A stretch of 64,000 nucleotides of DNA from Torymus aiolomorphi (taxonomy: Eukaryota > Arthropoda > Insecta > Hymenoptera > Torymidae), in contig CM070874.1 in assembly GCA_036365515.1 (NCBI GenBank), positions 91,656,342 through 91,720,341 on the forward strand, read 5' to 3'. Numbering within the stretch: position 1 is the stretch's first letter; each line of letters begins with the position of its first letter. Below the pieces are notes generated by a model. It saw only the letters and a program-made list of their open reading frames with translations. It was not told the origin of the DNA and searched no databases. Of the stretch, positions 16,368 to 27,237 are shown piece after piece. The position numbers and the translations under genes are program-made.

Positions 16368-16899
16368 ACAAACAATTTGAAATCAGTAAATTACCAAAAG
16401 AATATAGTATATTTATAAATAATTGTGAATTTTTATCCTCTTAGTAGTAGCACAGATTTTACAAGCATATGTTTGGTTTAGATCATTGCCCCCGTTTCCT
16501 CATTCGGTGGGCTGCGCCCCACTTATACCTTCGTTATGCTTATGTTGGCATATTTCATAATTGTACACTCACACTTGTAAAAAAATTTTTGACTATATAA
16601 GGCGGAAAACTATAACGTAATAATACTATTGACGAGCGGATAGTTTCCCGCGCAACATGTTTTGACTTCAATACTCTTGTAAGTTTTATTGTGGTTATTT
16701 TAATTAATTTTTTGAGAAATCGTCTCCTGTATTAATGTATTAAAAAATCATATTGTGCTATTAAATACGTGAAGAGGAGCATATTAATAAAATGCTCGAA
16801 ATGCTATAATTTATTAAATGGTGTTTTGCTATTTACAACCTTAACAAAATTTCCACCTGTTTGGCAGTATCAAGGCCATTAGATGCAATAATTTGATCA
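16323..16899 (-). repeat. Right inverted terminal arm of the Penelope-like element
   Basis: Inverted copy of 13514-14083. It starts in the last codons of the endonuclease frame (TTCACCGAAGCC) and ends TAATTTGATCA against the target-site duplication. Confidence 0.85.
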
Positions 16900-16915
16900 T
16901 TAAATTTTTAATGTA
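16900..16915. repeat. Right copy of 16-bp target-site duplication of the Penelope-like element
   Basis: TTAAATTTTTAATGTA, identical to the left copy. The sequence directly outside it continues the IR gene (YNPYIKNL on the - strand). Confidence 0.85.
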
Positions 16916-17164
16916 AGGATTGTAATTTTCAAACACAGCGTGACTGTGCGTCATTCTGTCGGCGTACATGGGAAGCTGGGAATCGTCTATTTCCTTTAAA
17001 GTTTCAAAGGGTACTGTGTCGTATGGAAATCGAATGCCCACAATCTCATAATAAAAATCAGCAGAATACTTCATAGAAATGAAAGCAAAACATATAAATA
17101 AAATTTTTTGAATCGATGTTCGTGGAGCAATTTCTACTGATGTTCCTAATAACTGTTCTGCTAC

Positions 17165-17296
17165 TAGCGTTAATTTGGAGCGCTACGCGCGCCCTCTCTT
17201 CACTATTTCTCGATTTCTTTTGAGTTTCGAGATCGATTCGAGATTTCGAGATACCTCGCAAAAACGCTCGAAAACCGAACGAAGATCGATCGCTTA
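17165..17296. other. GC-rich interruption of the IR pseudogene
   Basis: About 130 bp rich in CGATCG, TCGAGA and GCGCG motifs separates TM1 (ending NILNI) from LTLVAEQLLGTS on the - strand. AAATTAA occurs at both edges, which could be a small target-site duplication, but no convincing inverted ends are seen. An intron lacks a GT donor here. The downstream frame is shifted relative to the upstream one. Confidence 0.4.
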
Positions 17297-17451
17297 ATTT
17301 ATATTAAGGATATTGAAAGTTTTCCAGAATGGGATATTTTTAGCAATGAACTTGGTTATAGGTTATACATAGCTATATATCAAAAGTACGATGATTACAA
17401 CACTTATGAATATGAAAATACCATAAAAGCTGCTAACTTTTGGTCTTCGTA

Positions 17452-17687
17452 CACTCAGAAAAACGACCCTCCTGTCTTAAAATAAAATTCCTCCCCAGAA
17501 AATCTTCGTGCGACAAAAAAGGATTCCTCCTGCGCGAAAAATCATCATCCCGCTACAGGAAGATTGACTTCCTGTTGTAAGATAATTCCTCCTTCCATAG
17601 GAAGATATCCTCTTGGCCCTATTTTTAGCGGAAATCCTCTTCCGGAAGGCAGCTTCTTGTTGATACAGGAAGATCGTTTTCTGAGTG
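17452..17687. mobile_element. 236-bp TA-flanked MITE in the IR pseudogene
   Basis: Inverted ends CACTCAGAAAAACGA and TCGTTTTCTGAGTG are flanked by TA (17450-17451 and 17688-17689). Removing it restores the - strand IR frame (FAVPIIRRPKVSSFYG) across the junction. No coding capacity. The CACTSAG-type ends resemble those of the larger element at 44283-45285, suggesting a common transposase family. Confidence 0.82.
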
Positions 17688-17761
17688 TATGATTGGAACT
17701 GCAAAAATTATTTTTTCGCAATCTTCCCGTCCTTCTATAGGTGCAAAATGATAATATTCCT

Positions 17762-18250
17762 TTATTTCATTATTCGATGCAAATCTATCTGTATTTCATC
17801 GCTTTTTAAGCCTTTCAACCATAGTTTCTTATCTCGATTAAAAATCAATGTAAAATTAAGTTTGTTAAACACAATCGATGAAACTTTCAGGAAAGCTCTA
17901 TCGAGATTCCAAATGTTTTTCAAGTCTCCAAAGTCGTCTTTTTGAATCCAAAAAGGTGCGTAAGCTTTTAGTTTGTAACCACTTGTGTAAAGAAATTTAT
18001 TTGGAAAAATTATTTTATGTCCATCTAAGGCGTGGGCATATCGTGTATCATTGAAGGGATTATAAGAATGGATGCTCTGCATATGGCATCTTTGTTTTGT
18101 ATTTACTGCAATTATAGTGAAGTCTAAGAATTTTTTGCTCCAAGCTCTTTTCAATAAACCCGAGAATATTTGGGGCACTGTACCATTATGGAAAAGTATG
18201 ACTAAGCATTTGGGGCGAGGCGTATCAGTATTTACCTGCGTTTGCATCAT
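17762..18250 (-). pseudogene. IR pseudogene ligand-binding region piece
   Basis: A reverse-strand open frame of 162 codons. It carries the IR features FLDFTIIAV, an IHSYNPFNDTRYAHALDG block and SGYKLKAYAPFW, which belong to the region before S1. The frame closes at 17762 with TAA. The continuation EYYHFAPIEGREDCEKIIFA follows immediately in another reading frame. Confidence 0.75.
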
Positions 18251-18259
18251 TTCGTGTAA

Positions 18260-18637
18260 TCAGTATTTGGCAAATACGTTTATTTTACCTTTTTTATTCG
18301 TTGAAATAAAAATAACGTACATTGCTACATTTCTTACAAAATGCGAAATCAAAAGGTTAGACATTGTTAAAATGTCATATATTGTGTTGTAAAAAATAGA
18401 GATTGGGTATTGTTGAGATATGCAACAAATGGTTCTAGCGTTTTCAGTTGTGGTATCTAAATCCTGAAGTGAAAATATTATTATGTTATAAAGGTTATGA
18501 AACTCTTTAGAAAGATTTGTTAGCAACTTTTCCAGCCAATCACCCCTTTCACATTTTTGATTCACTAATTTTAATATATCTTGCGAACGACAAACACAAA
18601 TGTTTAATAACATCACAATTATAAAAAAAAATGACAT
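18260..18637 (-). pseudogene. IR pseudogene N-terminal piece with signal peptide
   Basis: An ATG at 18637-18635 opens MSFFFIIVMLLNICVCRSQD, a good secretion signal, followed by a divergent amino-terminal domain. The frame ends in a TGA at about 18260, and the next IR piece lies in another frame about 10 bp on. A 42-bp GT-AG gap could bridge the two in phase but is too short to be a convincing intron, so I favour a frameshift. Confidence 0.65.
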
Positions 18638-21600
18638 AATAAACTTAATTAGTTATAAAATTTCACTGAAAGTTACAGTAATATGAAAATACTTTCGTTC
18701 TCGAACAATATTTATACTACTATTCAAGTTCCCACAATTATATCCTTTATAGATTCATATATTTAATAATGATAACGAATGACTAAAGTATCGTAATAAT
18801 AATTAGTAGTAATATTAATAATTTATGTGAAATCAGTTCCCCAATCAAATTAAATTAAATTAATTATGTTAACTTTCCTACAAACAATCTTTCACTAATG
18901 ATAAAATGAAAACTGATACAAAGTAAACTATCCTTGAAACTATCTATTGATTTAACTTTTTAATAATGCATCAGCTTTATCGATATTCGTACTAAACTCA
19001 GCTTATCAATAATAAATTACGATCATTAACAGAAAAAGTGGACAAATATATCCCGTACTCAATCACGATGTTTTTAACAGAACTGCAATTTTCTTTATCT
19101 CGTTGAATTAATCAGAGTATTTTTAAACAACAAGAGCCACGTAGACCCATTTGCTCGAGAGAATTCCCATAAAAATTCACCTACGTCGACATCGGCCTAC
19201 CAGAGCCGAGGGTTTTGACTGCATCCCCGAGGCAACGCGCGTCGATTGCAAGCTACTGTAGCTACTACCACAACGACGATGATGACGATGACGACAACGA
19301 CGAGGAGGAGCAGTGCGCGTCTAATCTCTCGGTGCTGCCTGCACGCGATAGGAGAAGAGAACGGAGCTGCTCAGATATCGTGCGCGTGACACGACGATGC
19401 GGGTGGTTTGGCGGGCGGCTGGATGGGAGACGGAAGTGCAGGGGTGGAGGAGTATCAAGGTGGTTTCAAGTGTCGGTTGAGATATTAAATAATGAGCGAA
19501 TGTTTGTTTTGTTCTTAAGATAGAAGGGTTAGCTCTTGATAAATAATATTTACTGAAAGCATATTTCACCCTTTTTCGGGGAATGTTTAAAATTACTCTG
19601 GGAAAAAGAATGGTAATGTAATTTTCAATTTTCTCGAAACCTTTATTATGTCGCAGTAACTTTAACGCGACACTGTAAAAGGTGGTTATAAAACATAAAA
19701 CGTACCTTTATTTCTGCACGTTTATTATTGTCCGTGATTTTTATGTTGCAATTAATGTAACGCGACACTATGGACCGTTACATCAAAGGGCCCATACAGT
19801 GAAATTTTGCTTTTACGCTCTACCATATCGTACCGAGTCTAATTAAATTGAAAAATTAAAAATTATCTGTTGGAATATTAAAAAAAAAAATTAAAGCTTT
19901 ATGTCACTTATTTCGCTACGTTTTCATTAGTTAGGCGAGAACGTCACTCATAAAAGCCTTTGCTTTTTGAATTTCAAATTTTTCAATATTCGACTTTTTC
20001 TTTTTTTGGAAAAAAGTCGTCTCCGGAATATTAATTCTTGAATATTCAAATTTCGAACTTTTCATTTTCCCATAGGACTTTGTTTTAGGTGCTCAGAATT
20101 TCTTTGTCACGATATATTTAAAATTGAAATTCTTTTTATAATAATAGATTTTTCATGGTACTATGTATACTTTTACGGTATGACTATTTTAGAATGAGAA
20201 TATCACATTAGGGGAAAATTTTCAAAGTTATACATACGTAATAACAACGCTCGACAACAAAGGGCCGTGTCGCCGCTCGATTACTCAAACAATAATCTAC
20301 AATTACACAATTCGCCTACTCAACCAACAACAACTCACTCCCCTTTCCAAATCCATCACCATATGCACATCCACTCCAGTCCAGTCCACTCCAGAAGCTA
20401 CCCCCGTCCATTCGTCCACACATGCATATATCTACCACACGCATGCACACACACACAGGGGCAAGATTGACCGGTGACGCTAATGCCCGCGTAAAACACG
20501 CTACAGCGGTGCTGCAACGGAGCGCGCATGTTTGTGTGTACACCGAGTCTATCGATGTTTACGCAGGGCCGGTCGACCCGTGGGACTATAACCTACGCTA
20601 CCACTGCCGCCGCTACCGCCATCGCTGCTGCCACCGTCGTCGTAGTCGTCGTCACGGGGGTCAAAGGTCGCGGAAAATCGAATCGGTGATTGATCGAGGC
20701 TTTCATTCGCTAGCTTTTTTGCCCGACTGATGTGCGCCGCCATATGGCGTAAGTGATGAAAGCCGAGGCGGAGATGAGAGTAGCCAAGGTTTTTAATTAT
20801 TTACAGGGCTGTTAAGTGCCGTTTGATATTTCCGGCCGAGCTGCTACTACTGCTGTTTTATGTTTCTGTTTGAGCAGGTGTATCGGAGTTCAAAGGTCGG
20901 AGTGTGGGCGATTGTTGTCGGAAGTGGACTTTGGGTCTTTTTTTGCCGGTGAATGTAAACTTTGTTTTTTATTGAGAGTTTGTGATTCGCAAAAGAAAGT
21001 TATATCGTTGTTTTTCAATAATATATCGACTGTTTCATTAAGATATTATTTATAAATAAGCTTTAAAAAAAAAATATATTATTCTGTTCTGTACAGCACT
21101 TCTAAAGACACTTTATCAAAATGCACGAGACTTTTGAAAGTATATAAATTTTTCATCAACTTGAAAACGTTGAACTTTGCAAAGACACACGTGTCAGTCA
21201 GGTTTAACCTTTCATACAAACCAAACTCGGAGAAGCTAGTCCAACTTTTACCACGAAACTCCAACGGCTGCAAAAAAGATAAACCGAAGTAGACACACCT
21301 CTACCTCAAAGACAAAGAAGCAAACCATCTACTCGGATCGAGAGACACCCAGAGCTCGCTTGCTATAAAGACAAAGACACGAAAGGGGAAGGGGATCGGA
21401 AGAAGCAAGTTTCGCGCGCGCGATCCTTCGGCCCTTCCGCGCGGGCTGCGACTGGCTGATAAGGACGACGACCAGCGCGCGCTGTCCTGTATACATATAC
21501 ATATATATACACGTATATACAGCGAGCGCGCGACAGGAATATATAACCGTGGCAGCTGCGACGAAATGAATTTTCGGAGAGGAAGAGGAGAGAGATCCTT

Positions 21601-21783
21601 TGCGCGACAGTTGCGCGTCAGAGAATGAGAGCGGGAGAGTAGAGGAATATGACCAGCCTCGCGGCTGGAGGAGAGCGCGAGGCAAGGAGTATGCGATTTA
21701 GAAGGGAATGTGATTGATCAGGTGATTTGTCCGATGAAATGAAACTGTAATGTTGTGATGGGTTTGATATATGAGCTTTTCTA

Positions 21784-21854
21784 CACAGATAATCCACACT
21801 TAGAGGGTTCGAAAAATAACAAATTTTGTTAACCCTCTAAGTGTGGATTTCTTG
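21784..21854. mobile_element. 71-bp hairpin, possible minimal TA-flanked element
   Basis: AATCCACACTTAGAGGGTT (21791-21809) and its exact complement AACCCTCTAAGTGTGGATT (21831-21849) enclose 21 bp. Weaker outer pairing reaches TA at 21782-21783 and 21855-21856. It could be a tiny MITE or a structured RNA stem. Confidence 0.5.
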
Positions 21855-22561
21855 TAGAATATATATAACTTACTGGGTTTGTATTGTTTTCTTGCGATAT
21901 CGGGTACTTTAATTTGGAACTGTTCGAGCTACGCAAAAGAAGAACATTCAATAAATACAGAAGCGTTTGAGTTAGCATTGATCCAACTGCCCAGCTAGCT
22001 CTCTCCCATTCATTAAACCCAAGAAAGTTTTCCGCTTCCGGCTTCTTTGGCCCCCCGTGAAATATTCAGTTATGCAAAAAGAAAACCATATCAAGCCCCG
22101 TCGAACAGCGACGAAACAAACCAAAGCAAGAAGCAGTTACACCCTGACCAACTAGCCATTGATTACAAAGAGACGTAAAAAAGAAGCATCTCTCCTTCAC
22201 GGTGCCCTGCCAATCTAGAACCGCGAATTTAAAAGTCATTCGGCTCTCGGCGCTGCGGGCGAAAACTGGCCGGCCTCTGCAATCGCGATAATGGCCGGCA
22301 GTAGCAGCCGACAAAGACAATGAGAAAGCGAAGCGCTCACTAGCTCGCTCTCGCTCGACAGTAGTAGCTATAACGGCAGCCGCACGGCAGAAGATTCGAC
22401 TCTGAATTATTCATGTGTTGACTCGGCTGCAGCGCCGCGCGAAGTCGTCGTCGTCGTCGTCGACGTCCTCGGTGGCGTCGGTGGTGGTGGCGGCGGTTCT
22501 CTCTGTGCGCGCGCGAGAGGCGTAGCGAATCGATCGACAGGTTGGAAGTGGGAGGCGGCGG

Positions 22562-22567
<6 letters not shown>

Positions 22568-22594
<27 letters not shown>
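22568..22594 (+). repeat. (GA)n short microsatellite
   Basis: 27-bp GA run at the end of a GC-rich block (22240-22620). Confidence 0.9.
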
Positions 22595-25500
22595 GTAGCG
22601 CAGCGTGGAGATAAAGAGAGAATGAAGATAAAAATGAAGATTTATTTGAGGGCAGTGGGCGAGGAGGAGCCGATACGCGCCGAGTTTCTGAGTGTATTTG
22701 CGTTATTCATATTTGGTCGCTCTCCTACGGTTAATGTATGGAAGCTCGATGACGGGGTCGGGGCCAGGAGAAGTGTTTTTGAGGATGTTTATGGAATTTT
22801 CAGAGATGCCGTGATAATTAGCTTGAAATTCGTAATGAAGAAAAAGTTTTACTGTATAAGTGTTGCACTGTATCATATGATAATTGTCGCTATTTTTTGC
22901 TGTATTTATTAACTGCTTAATCAAAAAAATGACGTAAATAAACTTTCTAAAATCAATAGCGATGTTTTTTTTTTAAATATGTCTAAATAATAATGGTGAA
23001 TTTTGTTGATATTTCTAAAGATATTTCTTTAGTAATATACAATAAAGTAATATGTATAAAATATCAATTGATTGATCTATCGTCTGCATGTGTTGAATCT
23101 GCCAGAGCGCGTACGCCGCGTATAGCACTGTGTGTGTAAACAAATTAACCTCTCTGCACACAATCACTTTCGAGATTGAATATTTTTTAAAAATCTCTGG
23201 CAATATCCAACTATTCTTACTTCATTAGAAAGTTTATAATTTCTTCTTATAATCTTATATCCAGTTTTTTTTTTCAAGATATCGTATTATTTCCGGTGTG
23301 ACATTCAACGGTCTCCCATAACAACCATGCTAAAAAGTGAGCATTCAAATAGCTCGGTTTGCAAAAATTTGTCTTGTAACTGGGTCTGAAATTTCTGGAC
23401 GTTTGTTTTAAATTAATAACAAACAACCTTTAGAAGTTTCGTTCAGATACCCAATGTTTTCATTCACTGATGAGTCACCTTAAATTATTTCCAGATTTTT
23501 CACAGATTCCACGGTCATGTATGAACTGCATTCATTTTAAAGTACGTGCTCTCTGAAGTTGAAAACGCCTGGATGCAGTCAGGCGAGTTTTAATATTTAC
23601 ATAAGGTGTACCTTTAATATGAATTCGTACAGAAATTCGACTCCATGTACGTTACTCGATATGCTACACCATCATGTTAATGGAGTATAAATATATAAAT
23701 ATATCAAAGGTTTTGCGTTTGAAATATTATAATGCTGAGAATTATTGGATTCTTTAATAATTAATGGAATATGTTTCCAACTCCCATAGCTATATTAGTT
23801 CTCATCAAATTTATGGAATAAAATACTAATATTAAACTAATAATATTTATAAATAAACTATGGATCCATTAATAAAAAAAAATCTACACAAAGCTATTCT
23901 TCTGCCAACAATTTACTTGCTCCCGGCATCAAGTTTTTACGCCGATCGCACTCTCTCCTTCAATTTCTTGCGTAGGCGAGAGGACGCCTCCCTAATCTCT
24001 CGCAACACCTCTATAACAAGTGCCAGAATATTCATTACATTCGGCGGCGCTCCGAAAAAGCCAGCGATAACGACGACGAGATCTCGGCAACTTCTTTTCC
24101 TCGCACCCCCCGATTCCAGGCTGCGAAGTTCCGCGACTACTTCGAAAAAGCGCCACTTCAAACGTCCCCTCCGCGGACGAAATTGAATAACACTTTTTCG
24201 CAAACCGAAAACCGAGCGCCCGAAAATTATTCACGCCGCCGGCGACGACGACGCCTGCGTTCGCAGAGGCCAAGTCTTCGCGAGTAACTTAATTACGAAC
24301 AAGTACTAATGGCAGCTCGCTTATGCGGCAGTGAGAGGCGAGACGGTGAAAGGAGTTTCGAGAGGCGCGAATTGAAAATGGTATGGTTATTTACTCTAGT
24401 GTTGTTGATAACAAAGTATTGAAACAATTAAGGGACCTTTTATTACAATGAGAATCTGTTAATATTATAATTAAATAATGGCACTACTAAATCTTTGATT
24501 GAATTTAATAATTAATTTCAATAAAACATTTATGGATTCAAATCAATTCAATTTACTTTCCGACTTTGTTATATCAAATAAAAATATTTTATTTCAAAAT
24601 TTTTAATTTTGGAAATCGCTGACTATAAAGCTTGCTATAGAGAATTTTTTTTATAGTAGAGATAACATGTTTACGAGCACGTGTGTAGCAAACACGTGTG
24701 GAATGTTGTGAAGTATTGCGAGACTGTAAAACTGAGGGTGGCGCTGAAGGATCAAAGTTTGATAACTCAATAGCGAGACGAAAAAAGTTTTTTTATTTCA
24801 ACAATCTTTTTATTTTATCAGTGTTAGCATTTCTGTTATAGGGAATACTGAATAAAATAGTTTTTTTTTTATCACAGCGATTTGATTTCCTATAAAAAAA
24901 ATATTTTTAATTGAACCCTTAAAGTATTCAAAACTTTCAAGTATACTTTATTCCCATGAACTTTGTATTTAACTTTACACAATTTACTCTTGTATACCTA
25001 TATTAAAATGGCACGTTTCGCACAAGTCAAAGTACAGATTCAACGCATAAATCAGCAACAAAGCCAGCCAGGCTCTGCCAAAACTTACACTCTGTTGAAA
25101 AACTCGGAAAAGAAACATTTAACGAGGCCTCACCTTATACGCGCAAATAAATCGCCGATACTTACCTGCATCCCGCGCGTCGCAGTGTCAAACTTTTGGT
25201 GACAAAGTGTTTTCTTACGCGCGGGCGCGTTTCTCGCCTAAAATCCTCAGCTACGCCCGTCCCTCCTTCCGGCAGCTTTTACATAGCCGGCATAAGTATA
25301 CGAATTACTCGCGGCAGGTCCGTTTTTTTGCTCTCTCCGGGTTATGCTCTCGAGAGAAGTTTGCCGCTGTGGCGCTCGAGTAGGCAGCGGAGGCAGTAGT
25401 TGACTTTCAGTCTGAGAGACGGGGTGAGAGAGTTTTTCGAGGAGCGAGATTTTAATAAGCCGCGACGTTTATTCTCTTTCTCATATATTTATGTGTGGGG

Positions 25501-26314
25501 CTAGCATTTTTTTATGCATTATATTTGTTATTAATGGACGATGTCGTATCCTAGTACCGGAAAAGGTTGATTATTTTGGGAATAAGAATGCTTCTGAATT
25601 GGAACTTCCATTACAGTGATTTTATATCTATTTAATATTTTTGAATATTTGGTTAGACTCAAACGTTCATTAAAATTTGAAAAAGACTTTTTCCACGTGA
25701 AAAATGTATAAATTCTAAAGTACTTATTGAATTCATTTTCGATATATGCATCTTATTATTCATAAGTTTATAACATTCTGTAAATAGAATATAAATATCA
25801 CGTAAAACGGCAAATTACAGCAGGCAGCAGTGAATCTAAAGTATCCACTTCTGAGGGAACTCAAATGCGATGCTCGAAATAATTTGTTTACTTCGCGTTT
25901 AAAATAATGGCATTAATCCAACGCGACTCCGTCACTCGAAACTACAAGTCCTTCTCGTTCTCCCGTCGCTCACTCGACCATTTAAATGTAAAGTAAAAAT
26001 TATCATAATTTAACTTGCAAAATAAACTCTCTCGTACTCTCTTTCTCTCTGTCCCTGTCTCTTTTCCGCGCGCAAGCTCGTGTCTTGTCGCGCGAGAGGG
26101 TGCGAAACCGATTTACCTGCCGAATAGCCTAACTTTCTCGTCTTCCACTCCTCTCTTTTGTCGGGGGCTCGAGCGCCTCTCCTCTTTCTTTCCTCGCGCT
26201 CCGTCGTAATCAGATTTCTTCGGCGCGCGCTCCTCTCTCTCTCTCGGAAGAAGGAAGCGGAAGAGGACGAGCGGGCTATGGTCTCGCGTTGCGTTTGCTC
26301 GAGTGTCTTTTGAG

Positions 26315-26337
26315 AGGAGAGAGAGAGAGAGAGAGAG
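26315..26337 (+). repeat. (GA)n short microsatellite
   Basis: 23-bp GA run within a GC/CT-rich block (25920-26420). Confidence 0.9.
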
Positions 26338-27057
26338 GCGGGTATTGTCGCCGGGGATTGCCGCTAATTCGATATGTTTCTCCGCCGAAAAGTGCCACTT
26401 CCTTCTCGAGGCGCGTTCGAGGGGTGTCGTGGTTTTTCTGTGGTTCACTTATTGTTCAGGGCGAACAGAGCGAAGGGCTTTAATAATTCTGAGGTCGGAA
26501 TGGACTTTTGCAGCTAAAAATAATTATAATAAACTTTTACCGTTTTATTACATTCATATATAATATTACCTATACGAATTAGTTTGAAGAAGTGTTTTAA
26601 TTCTAAAAGAATGTTAGCAATAATAATGGATGATGAATAAACAAATGTTTTCGAATCAAATTGACTTTTTCACTTTATTGAATTTCGAAAAGTCGTGATT
26701 GACGTTGTCGTTGGTTCTGCATTTGCAAATTGGATATGTCTTTTGTTGAATAACCAATAGTCATACATGGTAAACTTTTGATTGGACCAGCTGCATTCTG
26801 TAGGGCTGCCATACTAAAATTAACAGTAGCACATTCAATAAAGATAATGGATTTGTTTATCCCAAAACAATAAGTTCGTAAAAGGTTTAGACCGTTGTAA
26901 AACTGTTTTATCGAACTGTGTTCTTCGACGTATAAACTTTCTTGCCAGCTGCCTATTTTACCATTTAACCGCGAAAACCGCAATTTGAAACAACCTCAAA
27001 ACATGAAACTCCCATTCAATCCCGCCTCTCGTCCTCCCTTCCAGCGCATCTTCAGCG

Positions 27058-27237
<180 letters not shown>

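Larger units (their letters stand above)
13482..16899 (+). mobile_element. Penelope-like retroelement (reverse transcriptase plus GIY-YIG endonuclease), defective
   Basis: It is flanked by a 16-bp direct repeat, TTAAATTTTTAATGTA, at 13466-13481 and 16900-16915. It has long inverted terminal arms (13514-14083 and 16323-16899, about 570 bp each). The + strand shows RT blocks YGLIKIHKIGFPVRPIIS, SFDVVSLFTNVP (near 14355), GNPISPIVSNIVMEDLE (14553) and FRYVDDILI (14646). A GIY-YIG endonuclease, VIYKIDCSNCNVSYVGQTSR (16112 on), follows. This RT/GIY-YIG pairing is diagnostic of Penelope-like elements. In-frame stops near 14304, 14460 and 14802 and a nested element at 15237-16094 leave it non-autonomous. 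It lies in the coding sequence of the - strand IR gene. Confidence 0.9.
13056..18637 (-). pseudogene. Divergent ionotropic receptor (IR) chemoreceptor, multiply broken
   Basis: On the reverse strand, pieces of one IR follow in correct order. They are: signal peptide and N-terminal domain (18637-18263); ligand-binding region with FLDFTII, IHSYNPFNDT and GYKLKAYAPF (18250-17765); a frameshifted DCEKIIFAVPI piece (about 17755-17690); TM1, FYGIFIFISVVIIVLLIYSY (17449-17300, then a stop); LLGTSVEIAPRTSIQ plus TM2, ILFICFAFISMKYSADF (about 17164-17040); an S2 lobe from VPFETLKEIDDSQLP to YNPYIKNL (to 16900); and, beyond the Penelope insertion, SKKFLRAPSF, a TAA, then the C-terminal lobe and TM3, ISLVLIIGYVVPLSVLC (13481-13056). 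IRs are glutamate-receptor-derived cation channels in insect sensory neurons. The breaks are frameshifts near 18255, 17762 and 17165-17296, stops in TM1 and S2, and two insertions. It cannot encode a receptor in this state. Confidence 0.85.

Noticed and set aside
17295..17483. Plus-strand open stretch with natural-looking composition (IYIKDIESFPEWDIF and on)
   Set aside because: It is antisense to the TM1 part of the IR pseudogene. The - strand reading fits the gene order and hydrophobicity of an IR.
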